From: Entoloma clypeatum
Lineage: Eukaryota; Basidiomycota; Agaricomycetes; Agaricales; Entolomataceae
Assembly: GCA_963565915.1 (NCBI GenBank)
Contig: OY751488.1
Coordinates: forward strand, 4,898,001-4,962,000
Reading direction: 5' to 3'
DNA length: 64,000 nt
Of the stretch, positions 33,981-44,110 are shown piece after piece (position 1 is the first letter of the stretch; each line of letters starts with the position of its first letter). The notes beneath the pieces were generated by a model. The model was not told the origin of the DNA. It made no database searches and saw only the letters and a program-made list of their open reading frames with translations. The translations under genes and the position numbers were made by a program.

Positions 33981-34397
33981 TTGCCCAACACGCTGTTCTT
34001 CTTATACCTTTCAAACATCATTTCTGCCATGTCCAACATCACCGCCGCCTCCACCAATGCTTCCGATATCAACCCCACCATCACCACCCTCATCGGCGAA
34101 GCGCTCTCCATGCGCGACCAGATCCATGCGCTCGAAACCTCCGTCGCCGACATCCTCCACCGGCAGATGCATATCCGCCTCCATACCCTCTCCGATTTAC
34201 CAACCGCCCCCACCGCTGAGGAGAAGCTCATCCTCAAAAACTATACCAACACCCTTGCTGTCGAGAATCGACGCCTTCGCCTCGCCGTTCGAGGTTTAGA
34301 GTTTGCCACGGCGGTAAACGATGAACTGATAAAGGATTGGGGTAACCGAGTTGACCCTGCCTGGGCCGATCCAAATGGCAACGATGGATGGGAGTAG
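33981..34397 (+). CDS. Extra 138-aa frame before the 3' LTR of gypsy-2
   Basis: Identical to the frame at 20123-20539. Predicted helical or coiled-coil, no known motif, ends just before the polypurine tract GAGGAGGGGAACA (34422-34434). Whether it is expressed is unknown. Confidence 0.5.
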   Translation: MPNTLFFLYLSNIISAMSNITAASTNASDINPTITTLIGEALSMRDQIHALETSVADILHRQMHIRLHTLSDLPTAPTAEEKLILKNYTNTLAVENRRLRLAVRGLEFATAVNDELIKDWGNRVDPAWADPNGNDGWE

Positions 34398-34434
34398 GTA
34401 GTCTGTGAGGACACAGACCTTGAGGAGGGGAACA

Positions 34435-34804
34435 TGTTACGGACTAACGACTACGGACGTATACGCTTACTTTTTCACTTTTACTTATCGGCCCCCGCTT
34501 ACACATATCGTATTATACTTTATTTCCTTTAGTATACTTCGCTCCCGCGCTGACTCGCTTTCCGCAGCTGTCTGACTCATTCCGCAGTCAGCTTACTCAT
34601 TAGTGCGCAGCCTTCCGCAGTCGCCTTACTCATGCGCACTGCCTTCCGCAGTTACTGACTCATTCATTACCGCTCATAGTCAGTACTATATAAACCTCAT
34701 GTACCATAGCTACATTCCTTAGATTTAGCAATCACATTGCTCTTCGCCTTTCCATCTTCCTGCATACTCTGCCCGAACCTTGGAACAGTTTGTTACGCAT
34801 AACA
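34435..34804 (+). repeat. 3' LTR of gypsy-2 (370 bp type)
   Basis: Carries the extra 10 bp found also in the gypsy-1 3' LTR and in the solo LTR at 41703, but differs from the gypsy-1 3' LTR at about seven sites, mostly CpG-type transitions. Confidence 0.95.
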
Positions 34805-35024
34805 CAATGTTTTGTATTTTTTGATTGTTGCTTGAATAACATTGGATTGTAAGTGAATACAAACAAAGTATTGGTGTACCATAGATAGCATTTGATCAGG
34901 GCTATCCATCAAAAAAAGAATTACATAATGTCAATCAGTATTACTAGAGATATAGGCAGTTTAACTCAGAGACTCATTGGGCCACTTATGGAAGTAGTCA
35001 TCAGAAAAACAGAATTGGGCTATT

Positions 35025-36039
35025 TTAATACTTGGTATGACCTCCCTTGGCCTTGATAACTGCTTCTAACCTTCTAGGCATACTTTCTATTAGATTTTGA
35101 CATACCTCTGGTGGTATATTATTCCACACTTCTGCCACTCTCTCCCAAATCTCCCAAACTCCCTTTGGTGGTGTTGGATACTTGGCAAGCTCCCTCTTAG
35201 ATGAACCCATTGATGTTCAATAGGGCTGATATCTGGAGATTGTGCAGGCCAGTCCAGAAGTGTGATATTGTTGTCCTTCATCCACTTCTTGGCCTTCTTT
35301 GAGGTGTGCTTGGGGTCATTGTCCTGCTGAAAAATTACCTCCTCCTCAGAAATCCCACTCTCCTCTGGCTAGGCAGCATGTGCTCCTCCAGAATGGCCAC
35401 ATACTGGTCAGCATTCATCCTCCCCTCAACCTCTGCAAGATGCCCCACTCCATTCCATCCCATACACCCCCATACCATGATGTTTCCTCCACCAAACTTG
35501 ACTGTCCCCTGCACCTCCCTCTGAATCAACCCTTCTCCCTTCTTCTTCCAGACCCACTCTCTTCCATCTGACCCAAATCTGTTGATTTTGGTCTCATCTG
35601 ACCAAATAACCCTCTTCCAGTCCTCCACAGTCCACTCCTGATACTTCTGAGCAAAGGCCAACCTTGCCTTTCTATGCCTTGCACTCAACAAGGGCTTTTT
35701 CTTCTTCACCACAGCCTTGAATGAATGTTTCTTCAGGACTCTTCTAATTGTTTGTGAGGAGACTGAATCAGAGATGATGGTATTGATATGTTTCATGGCT
35801 TGAACAGCATTGGAAGCTTTGCCAGTCTTGATTTGTGCAATAACTGCATGTTGATTTGTGGATGAAAGTTTGGATGGGCACCCAGTAAGAGGAGTATAGT
35901 GGTTGGGAAGAAGAGTATGAAGTGTTCTGGCAACAGTAGACCTGCCTACACCAAGTTTGGAGGCAATATGGCGATTGGAGAAACCACTGGAAGCAAGAGA
36001 AAGGATATTTTCCTTCTGAGCAGAGGAGATGGGATGCAT
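35025..36039 (-). pseudogene. Tc1-C transposase, frameshifted
   Basis: DDE transposase of the Tc1 type. The N-terminal helix-turn-helix region (SAQKENILSL, HIASKLGVGRSTVARTL) and the first catalytic block WSDETKINRFG are in one frame to about 35340. The DNDPKHTS region is frameshifted, the third block (SPDISPIEHQW) lies at 35281-35090, and the C-terminus (PPEVCQNLIESMPRR) is in a further frame ending 35025. At least two frameshifts make it inactive. Confidence 0.9.
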
Positions 36040-36435
36040 GATGAATTATAGCTTTTGGGGAGTGTTGGACTGGTTTATATAGCTTGTAAGCACTGCCTTA
36101 TGGCTATTAATTATAGCCTCTGAAGCTGTGTGCATTGCTTTAGGCTATGTGCATTGCTATTGGGCTGTGTCTGCATTTCTGATAGCTACTTCCATAAGTG
36201 GCCCAATGAGTCTCTGAATTAAACTGCCTATATCTCTAGTAATACTGATTGAAATTATGTAATTCCTTTTTTGATGGATAGCCCTGATCAAATGCTATCT
36301 ATGGTACACCAATACTTTGTTTGTATTTATTTACAATCCAATGTTATTCAAGCAACAATCAAAAAATACAAAACATTGGGCCGCTTTTGGAAGTCACTGT
36401 AACTATGGTAATACCCTAATAATTTAAAAACATGT

Positions 36436-37030
36436 GTTGGGCCTGAGACGATGCCGTTGGGCATGAGTCAAGGCCATGGGGCGCAAGTGAGGGGCCGTTG
36501 GTTGTGAGAGAAGGCCGCTGGATGCGAGAGTGGGCCGTTGCACGTGAGTGGGGAGCATTGGGCGCAAGAAGGTGCCGTTGCGCATTAGAGAGGGCCGTTG
36601 CGCGCTAGTACGGGCAGTTGGGCATGACTTGTGGCAGTTGGGCATGAGGGGCGGCCATTGCGCACAGGAGGGGGATCTTGGGCATTAGAGGCGGCTGTTG
36701 GGCATGATGGGCAGCCGTTCGGCACGAAGGAAGGGCCTGGGCATTAAAGGGTGCCGTTGGGCACAAGAGGGGGTGTTGGGCATGCAGGGAGGCCATTGGG
36801 TTGGTAGAGGGGGCCGTTGGGCATGATGGGCAGCTGTTGGGCGCACGAAGGGTCCATTGGGCATGAAGGGAGGCCATTGGGCATGAGGGGCAGCTGTTGG
36901 GCACGCAGGGAGGCCATTGGGCATTAGAGGGGGGTGTTGGGTGCGAAGGGAGGCCATTGGGCATTAGAGGGGGCCGTTGGGCATGAGGGGCGGCCGTTGG
37001 GCAGCAGTAGTGGCCATTGGCGGAAGTGGA
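36436..37030. repeat. Minisatellite A array inside X-1
   Basis: Units of GGCCGTTGGGCATGAG on the plus strand, the reverse orientation to the left-edge array. It is bounded on the right by a conserved unique sequence (GGAAGTGGAGCCAGGTGGAG) that also flanks the array at 43440. Confidence 0.9.
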
Positions 37031-37653
37031 GCCAGGTGGAGTGGAGGTGGGGGGATAAAAGAAGTGTGGGAACATTTTGTTGGCTGTCTGTCGAATTATG
37101 GTTTGACTTTCGGCAATTGCTGAAAGTGCTTGGCAGTCGATGCCGAGCGATGAGCATCAATGAAACATAAGGCCTTGATGCCCAAACCGTGGCATCACAG
37201 GCCTCAAGATAGCTTTGAACTTATGGATAGATGTATATAGAGTCATAAAAAGTATATATATAGTTGGGAACTCAAGGTATGTATACTAGAGAATCTGTAT
37301 TCTAAAATGATGCATCAAAACACACTGTAAATTGTGATGAACAGTGCATCATCATGGGTTTTCTCAAACACAAAAACAACCTTTTCTTCCTCCCTTCCAC
37401 AATCACTGTAGTCTATATGTACTGTATATATACCATTGTAACATTGTATGTAAATCTACTCAGACCATTCAAATCAAGCCCAAGGACTTAATAAGGTGAA
37501 TAGAAGCAAAATAGGTCGAAAATTTGACCAAAAAATTTTGTTTCAGCTTTGGATTCTCCTCATTCAGTGGACCTCACAGCACATCTGTTTTTCAAATTTG
37601 GTGCATTCATTATAGAGATATAACACTAGACTGAACCTTCAAACACTAGTCAG

Positions 37654-38201
37654 CACTGGGAATGCGGGCAATATCAATGGTGCCATCCTCTGTGTGTTTG
37701 CATATGTAGTGGTAATGGACATCAATATGTTTGCTGCTTGTATGGTGGCTGCGGTCATTTGCAAGGCAGATGGCAGGGTTGTTGTCGCAGAGCAGGTGGA
37801 GGATCCAGGACATAAGAGGCCAACCTCACGAAGAGGCGAAGCCAGACACATTCACAAGACGATTCGCTCACAGCGATGTATTCAGCGTCGCAGGTGGAGA
37901 ATGCAACAGTCTTTTGTTTGCACAAAGACCAGGAGAACACAGTGCCACCAAGGGAGAAGCAGAATCCCATAGAGGAGCGGCATGTGTTGAGGCAATCAGC
38001 GAAAGAGGAGTCGGAGAAGCCCATGAGTTCAGTGTCAGTTGAGCCACCAAGGGTGAGCAAGAGGTCCTGAGTGGCCTGCAGATAGTAGAGAACCCATAGG
38101 TACCATTGCCCCCTGGGGTCAAATCTACTTTTTGGCTGCGATGCTGCGATAGAAGTTGATCTGAATGATGGGGTCCCAGACCTTGACAGTTTGACAGTCA
38201 C
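37654..38201 (-). pseudogene. Copia-type RNase H relic, host of X-1
   Basis: Ty1/copia Pol C-terminus: YLQATQDLLLTLGG, LMGFSDSSFADC, CKQKTVAFSTCDAEYIA, then in a shifted frame LLCDNNPAICLAND, HTSSKHIDVHYHYI and DIARIPSAD, where X-1 begins. The residues expected next (NxADIxTK) are missing. The continuation on the far side of X-1 (below 28039) is too decayed to read with confidence. Confidence 0.8.
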
Positions 38202-38219
38202 AGGTCACTGCAACAAGCA

Positions 38220-38460
38220 ATATTAATCATGAAGGTGAAATACATTTGACACTCATTGACTTGAACAAGAAGCGGAGAGTGAAATTTCAATGCACTGTGC
38301 AGAGTAGAGATATGCAATCCGGGGAGAAACAAGTATTTTCAATACAGTAAGTACATGCTAATGGGAAACACTGCCACCAGGAATCCCATAGCTTGGAGTT
38401 GTCCAACAATAAATCGACATTCATTGGATTTTGATGACACCCATCTGCATGCTTACCAAG
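38220..38460. other. Short spacer without a recognised gene
   Basis: Between the copia relic and the end of the alpha-kinase relic. AT-rich, no domain seen. Confidence 0.5.
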
Positions 38461-38787
38461 AGCTTCTTTTGGTGGGGAAGAGGGCAAATTGTCTACTTTT
38501 ATATTATGGAGTGAAAGCCGCTGACAGACCCAATTCTCCTTGCAGACAGGATCATGTGCCAGCATGATACTGGAAATGGCTTTTGGACCTAAATCCCAAT
38601 AGTTGGCCCTCAATTTGGACTCTGTATTCCTGTCATGGTCATGGAGATGGTTGGGATCAGCGAGTTGCTGAAAAGGTACTTATGTATGTGCTTGTGGGTC
38701 AAAAAGTCACATCACCCCATGAGCATCGAGACACCCTGAACATTGGTCAGTTTGAGAGACTGTTACACAAACTCGAGAACTTACCCT

Positions 38788-39089
38788 CACAGCGGGACCA
38801 GACCAATGTATCCCTTGAAAACATTGTAAACAAATAACAATCTAATATAGAATTCATTTGCTGACCACATTGTGGGAACACAAGTAAAATCCATTTTTAA
38901 TAATTATTTAATGTGCTCTGCATGTTTTCTTTTTGCATTTGCTCAGTGGAAACATGCAGAGCACATTAAATAATTATTAAAAATGGATTTTACTTGTGTT
39001 CCCACAATGTGGTCAGCAAATAAATTCTATATTAGATTGTTATTTGTTTACAATGTTTTCAAGGGGTACATTGGTCCGGTCCCGCTGTG
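38788..39089. mobile_element. 302-bp foldback (palindromic) element, CACAG...CTGTG
   Basis: Two nearly perfect inverted arms of about 140 bp (from CACAGCGGGACC and to GGTCCCGCTGTG) around a spacer of about 19 nt (near 38930-38948). It is flanked by the 3-bp direct repeat CCT at 38785-38787 and 39090-39092. Removing it and one CCT restores an exon end followed by GTAAGT in the alpha-kinase gene. Ends and 3-bp duplication fit the CACTA/CMC superfamily. No coding sequence. Confidence 0.85.
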
Positions 39090-39739
39090 CCTGTAGATCA
39101 CAAAACAAAATGTACCTGTTTGAGTATACAAGGGAGAAATGCACAAAGGCATGTATTGCCTTTGTCAGGTTGTCAGAGGTGGTTCCGAAGTATTCATTCC
39201 CAATGAACTTCTGTACTTTTGCGTCAACCTTACTGCATGGCAGTAATGGTGTTGCAATGAAGTGCCGAAAAGAGACATGAAGCCCCCCAGAGGTCAAGAA
39301 TGGCTTGAATTCTCCAAAGATTGAGGAGGGGAAATTGAAGTAAAAATCTGCAGTGGCATACATATCACATCAGTACATGAGTCAAGATGCATATCATAAA
39401 GGAAAAGATACCCGACAGAGTGGTGACACCCAAACTGATGGTGTATTCATTGAATTTTGACTTGAACCAATCACACTAAGCTATAGTGTTCGAAGGTCCA
39501 GTTTATTTTTCGTGAATTAGACTGAGACCAGATTGAACCGAACCAGTGAAAGACCAGACCACTGGTCTCAGTTTTTAAGGTTTCAGATCTCACTGGTCCT
39601 CGGTTCACTCCAAACTTCAGAATTTGAAAGACTGGCCAAAGACTGGTTTGAACAGGTTTAAACTGGTCTTTTCCACAGAACAATCTGAGGAACAGAAATC
39701 AAGATCACGAAACAGCAAAGTGCAAAATTTGTGCCATTT

Positions 39740-39812
39740 GCAAGAATTGAACTCACAATCTCTATAGTACAGAACATTAGTTCAGTCATCTATCTAACCA
39801 ACTGAGCCACAC
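39740..39812 (-). other. tRNA-like segment (A and B boxes) inside X-2
   Basis: On the minus strand TGGCTCAGTTGGTTAGA (39793-39809) fits a pol III A box and GAGTTCAATTC (39744-39754) fits a B box, at tRNA-like spacing. A T-arm can be drawn with wobble pairs, but the 7-bp acceptor stem does not form. It is most likely a tRNA pseudogene or the head of a tRNA-derived SINE. Confidence 0.5.
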
Positions 39813-41589
39813 ATCCATAATATCTGGTGCATCACACTCATTCTACATCACAACTATCCCACTTCCCAAATAGGCACACCTAAAAAAAAACACAAAAGGT
39901 GTGTGTGTGCTCCCTCCTGCCTCGATCACAAGTAGACAGAGTATAAATAAAATTTATAAATATATTCTGGCCTTTTCAGCATCTGTGCCCCTCATTGCAG
40001 AGTCAGCAATGGGTGGATGCGTCGTTTCGACGTTGGATGACGTGCATCACACATGCGTCAAATGTGTCAAATATATGTAAACAAACTCAAAAAACATCGC
40101 ATTACTCCTTAATATGGCTACACAGGAGGAAGTCAGCTTACAGACTTTATCAATTATGTATCAGAGTATCATATGTCAATAAATATGTGTTGATTTTATG
40201 GAATGATGCCACAGATTTTAAGTCATAGAGGTGCCATGCTCTACACCAAATAATAGTAAACAATGTGCACAATGCATCGCGCAGGCGCGCAGTGCCTTCC
40301 TCATGGTCTAATAATAGTTGAAAGTGATAGAACTTATAAATAGATATGTATACACCTTCTGAAGCACTTTGTATAATTTTTAGAAGTCTAGATAAGATAG
40401 AAATAATGAAATGTGCAGATTTCAGTAAAAGTGTTATATCTCCCTAATGAATGAGCCAAATTTGAAAAACAAATGTGCTGTGAGATCCCCTGAATGAGGA
40501 GAATCCAAAGCTGAAACAAAAAGATTGGGTCAAATTTTCGACCTATTTTGCTCATATTCACCTCATCAAGTCCTTTAATTTTATTTGAAGGGTCTGAATA
40601 GGTTTACATACACTGTTTCAATAGTACAGTGCCTCACAAAACTGATTCAATGTTTGCTACTTTGTGAATACCTTCAAAATAACTTTGCAAATAATGTCAA
40701 TCAAAAGAAGGTATTGGTACCTGGTTAAAAGCCCTGCTTCAGGACTCTCGGAATCTGCAATAATTATGTAATTCCCATAAAAAATCATCAATATATGATC
40801 AAATTACTCCAGGGACTCATTGAATCAGTTTTGTGAGTATGTACAATAAATACAGTATTTTATACTTTAGTACTTGGTATTATCCCCCTTAGCTTTGATT
40901 ACTGCCTCTACCCTTCTTGGCATACTTTCTATCAGGTTTTGACACACTTCTGGCTCTATATTATTCCACACCTCTGCTGCTCTGTCCCAAATCTTCCAGA
41001 CTCCCTTGGGTGGTGTTGGATATTCATTCAACTTCCTTTTAATATGAACCCAGAGGTGTTCAATAGGATTGAGGTCTGGGGACTGTGCAGGCCAATCCAG
41101 CAGAGCAATATTCTTGCTGTCCATCCATTTTTTGGCCTTCTTGGAGGTGTGCTTGGGGTCATTGTCCTGCTGAAAAATGATTTCCTCTTCAGAGATTCCA
41201 CTCTCCTCCATGCTGGGCAGAAAATCATCCTCCAAAATGGACACATACTGATCAGCATCCATCCTCCCCTCAACCTCTGCAAGTCTCCCCACACCTTCCC
41301 AACCCATACAACCCCAAACCATAATATTTCCTCCCCCAAACTTGACTGTGCCCTGAATCTCTCTTTCAATAAGCCCCTCACCCTTCTTTTTCCAGACCCA
41401 TTCCTTGCCATCTGACCCAAACCTGTTGATTTTGGTCTCATCTGACCAAATGACCCTCTTCCAGTCCTCCACTGTCCATTTCCTGTGCTTCATAGCAAAT
41501 GCCAACCGCCTCTTCTGATGTATGGCCTTTAAGAAAGGTCTTTTCTTCTTTGTTACAGCCTTGAATTCATGTTTTCTGAGAACCCTTCT

Positions 41590-42422
41590 TGTTATGGATT
41601 CGCTATCCATGGCATTGATTGCTCGGACAAGATACAAGACACAGAGGCCTTATCTGATTAATGGCCAGTTTCATCTTATCTATTGGTTTCATGCTTACTA
41701 TTTGTTATGCGTAACAAACTGTTCCAAAGTTCGGGCAGAGTATGCAGGAAGATGGAAAGGCGAAGAGCAATGTGATTGCTAAATCTAAGGAATGTAGCTA
41801 TGGTACATGAGGTTTATATAGTACTGACTATGAGCGGTAGCGAATGAGTCAGTAACTGCGGAAGGCAGTGCGCATGAGTAAGGCGACTGCGGAAGGCTAT
41901 GCACTAATGAGTAAGCTGACTGCAGAATGAGTCAGACAGCTGCCGAAAGCGAGTCAGCGCGGGAGCGAAGTATACTAAAGGAAATAAAGTATAATACGAT
42001 ATGTGTAAGCGGGGGCCGATGAGTAAAGGTGAAAAAGTAAGTGTATACGTCCGTAGTCGTTAGTCCGTAACACTATTCACTTTTACATCATTCGGGCCCC
42101 GGCCTCCGCTTACTCACTACAGTATGGTCATTGTTACCATATCTAGATGGTTACTCTCACACATCCTTGACATTGTGTTACTTATTGGACTACACTTAGA
42201 TACTCTGACTCAGGCCGCAGCAGTTACCATAGACACCTACTCCAGGTCCGCTTCTGGAGTCAGACCGGAACCACTCTAGAGTCATCTAGATGACTCAACC
42301 TTCTAGTATATATAGGGTACATACATTGCATGTATTCCCCAGATCTAGCAATCACCTTGGTATCCGCCTTTGCTACTTAAGCTTCTCTGCCTAAGCATTG
42401 CATGGGTTTGTCAACCATAACA
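41590..42422. mobile_element. LTR2-A: solo LTR of a second gypsy-like family (458 bp), holding a family-1 solo LTR
   Basis: TGTTATGG to CCATAACA, with TSD CTTCT (41585-41589, 42423-42427). It contains TATATATAGGG and, 34 nt after the start of that TATA box, AGATCTAGCAA, matching the position and most of the sequence of the self-priming motif in the family-1 LTR. The second copy is LTR2-B. Confidence 0.92.
41703..42072 (-). repeat. Solo LTR of the gypsy-1/2 family (370 bp)
   Basis: TSD CTATT at 41698-41702 and 42073-42077, inside LTR2-A. It has the 370-bp form with TATACTAAAG, like the two 3' LTRs. It is the remains of an element removed by LTR-LTR recombination. Confidence 0.95.
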
Positions 42423-43439
42423 CTTCTCACAGTTTCTGGGGAGACAGGATTGGAGATGACAGTGTTGATGTGTTTGGTAGCCTGCACAGCATTGGAGGCT
42501 CTCTCTGAGGTGATTTGTGAAAGTATGTTTCGTGTGTTGGTGGGAGAAAGCTTGGATGGACAACCACCAGAAGAGAGATTGCGATGAGGAAGAAGATTCT
42601 GAAGCACACTGGAGACAGTTGGTTGGCTGACACCCAGGTTAGAGGCAATATGACAAGTGGAGTGACTATTGGAGACCAGAGAAAGAATGTTTGCCTTGTG
42701 GGAAGAGGAGATAGGGCGCATGATTAATTATGGAGGCTGTTGAGGTTGCATTCTTCTTATACAACTTTCCTTGACAACCCATCAGGGTTCTATTCAAGTT
42801 CCATCAGTAAGTCATGACAACTGGTTACCATACAACCAGTGAAGCATTTGATTCTGATAATTGCCATAGGTACTCACAAAACTGATTCAATGAATTGCTG
42901 ATTTAATTTAATCATATCTCCATGGATTCTGATCTAAATCATATGATTCCTTTCCCTGAAGTAGGGCTTTCAATTATATACCAAAGGTTTAATTCAATTG
43001 GTATTCTTTGCAGAGTTATCTTGAAGGTATTCCAAAAGCAACAAACATCAAATCAGTTTTGTGAGGCACTGTATATGTATAGTATATTTAGAGTACAAAT
43101 GTTGTGCAAAGGAGGAAGCTAGAAAATGTTGTTTTTTGTGTTTGAAAACACCATGCCACACTGTTCATCATGATTTACATTGTGTTTTGATGCATCAATT
43201 TGGAGCACCAACTTTCTACTATCCATAGCTCATGTATATAACTCTAAATATACTTTTTATGAGTTTCTAAATATGTCTATATAAGGTAAGAATTATATTT
43301 GTGGGTTTTGGTGCCACAGTTTGGCCATTGAGGGCACGATTTTCAACGATGTGCATGGCTCAGCATTGATGCCGAGCATGCTCGGCAATTGCCAAAAGTC
43401 GAACCATAACTGCCAGCAAAACCTTCCCACCCTTTTTTT

Positions 43440-44110
43440 ATTCTCCACCACCACTCCACCCGGCCACCCCATCTGCCCAATGGCCACTACTTGCGCATAA
43501 CGGCCACCACTCATGCCCAACGGCCCTCTCTTCCACCCAACAGTCACCTTTCATGCCCAACGGCGTCCCTTTGCACCCAAAGGTCCCGACTTATGCCCAA
43601 CAGCCTCCATTCATGCCCAACGGCATCTCTTCGCCCTCAACACCGTCAACCCACGCCCAATGGCTGCCTTTCATGCCTAAAGGCCTCCTTTCATGCCCAA
43701 TGGGCCCGACTTGCGCCCACCGCCATTGACCCATACCATGCTGTCCCTTTGCCCCCAACGCCGTCCCTTTACCCTCAACACCATCAACCCACACACAACG
43801 ACCACCTCAACACCATCAACCCACACACAACGACCACCTTTCACACCCAACTGCCGCCCCTCTTGCCCAACTGCCCCAATTAATGCCCCACGGCCCCTCT
43901 AATGCCCAATGACTGCCTTGCTTGCCCAATCCTCATGCCCAATGGCCGTCTCGCATCCCCAATGCTGTCGACTCACACCCAGCACCCTTACTTCACATGC
44001 AACAGCCTTCCTTTGTGCCATATGGCACTGCGCACCTGCCACAACACGTGCCCAACAGCCCCCTTTCATGCCCAACGGCATTGAGTCATGCCCAAGAGCA
44101 CCTGGGGCCA
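43440..44110. repeat. Minisatellite A array inside X-2
   Basis: Forward units (CATGCCCAACGGC). The left flank (CAATTGCCAAAAGTCGAACC) is shared, inverted, with X-1 at 37110-37130. Confidence 0.9.

Larger units (their letters stand above)
28244..34804 (+). mobile_element. Gypsy-2: chromodomain Ty3/gypsy retrotransposon, 6561 bp, plus strand
   Basis: Same family and same length as gypsy-1, opposite orientation. LTRs 28244-28603 and 34435-34804; target duplication CAATG. The coding parts match gypsy-1 residue for residue, including the nonsense codons in Gag and before the chromodomain. It is inserted in the left inverted repeat of Tc1-C. Confidence 0.97.
28218..36399 (-). mobile_element. Tc1-C: Tc1/mariner element (1616 bp) split by gypsy-2
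   Basis: Long terminal inverted repeats of about 210 bp start CAGTGACTTCCAAAAGCGG and are flanked by TA at 28216-28217 and 36400-36401. Gypsy-2 lies 26 bp inside the left end. Its target duplication CAATG is at 28239-28243 and 34805-34809, so removing gypsy-2 plus one CAATG rejoins the inverted repeat exactly. The transposase is on the minus strand. Confidence 0.92.
28040..37648. mobile_element. Element X-1 (about 1.4 kb) containing Tc1-C and gypsy-2
   Basis: Terminal repeats TAGTGTTTGAGGG (28040) and CCTTCAAACACTA (ending 37648) are flanked by a 5-bp direct repeat GTCAG (28035-28039 and 37649-37653). Read from the right: terminal repeat, a 600-bp unique segment shared with X-2 (37629 to 37030), minisatellite A, the GGTCTG palindromic module (28217 to 28040) and the other terminal repeat. 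Without its passengers it is about 1425 bp. Compared with X-2 it lacks roughly 950 bp next to one terminus. It has no transposase and sits in a copia RNase H relic. Confidence 0.7.
40867..42721 (-). pseudogene. Tc1-A transposase, interrupted by an LTR
   Basis: DD34E transposase of about 340 residues if the insertion is ignored: helix-turn-helix DNA-binding half (SSHKANILSL, HIASNLGVSQPTVSSVL), then the DDE half. The insertion falls at VSPETVR. The C-terminus ends GDNTKY at 40867. Compared with Tc1-B it lacks that copy's 13-bp deletion, so the frames complement each other's lesions. Confidence 0.92.
40627..43071 (-). mobile_element. Tc1-A: Tc1/mariner element (1607 bp) split by a family-2 LTR
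   Basis: Begins CAGTGCCTCACAAAACTG and ends with its inverse; flanked by TA (40625-40626 and 43072-43073). The transposase on the minus strand is cut by LTR2-A (41590-42422) at the TSD CTTCT. N-terminal part 42721-42428, C-terminal part from 41589 to 40867. Apart from the insertion the frame reads through, with WSDETKINRFG, DNDPKHTS and SPDLNPIEHLW all present. Confidence 0.95.

Noticed and set aside
36436..37030. CRISPR-like array
   Set aside because: The copies are contiguous degenerate units without constant-length spacers, in a eukaryotic genome. They are minisatellites.
28035..37653. An 8-bp duplication for X-1 like that of X-2
   Set aside because: Only five bases (GTCAG) match next to the termini. 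The borders agree with the copia frame break, but a full 8-bp duplication is not there.
39740..39812. A functional tRNA gene
   Set aside because: No acceptor stem forms and the anticodon arm cannot be drawn convincingly.
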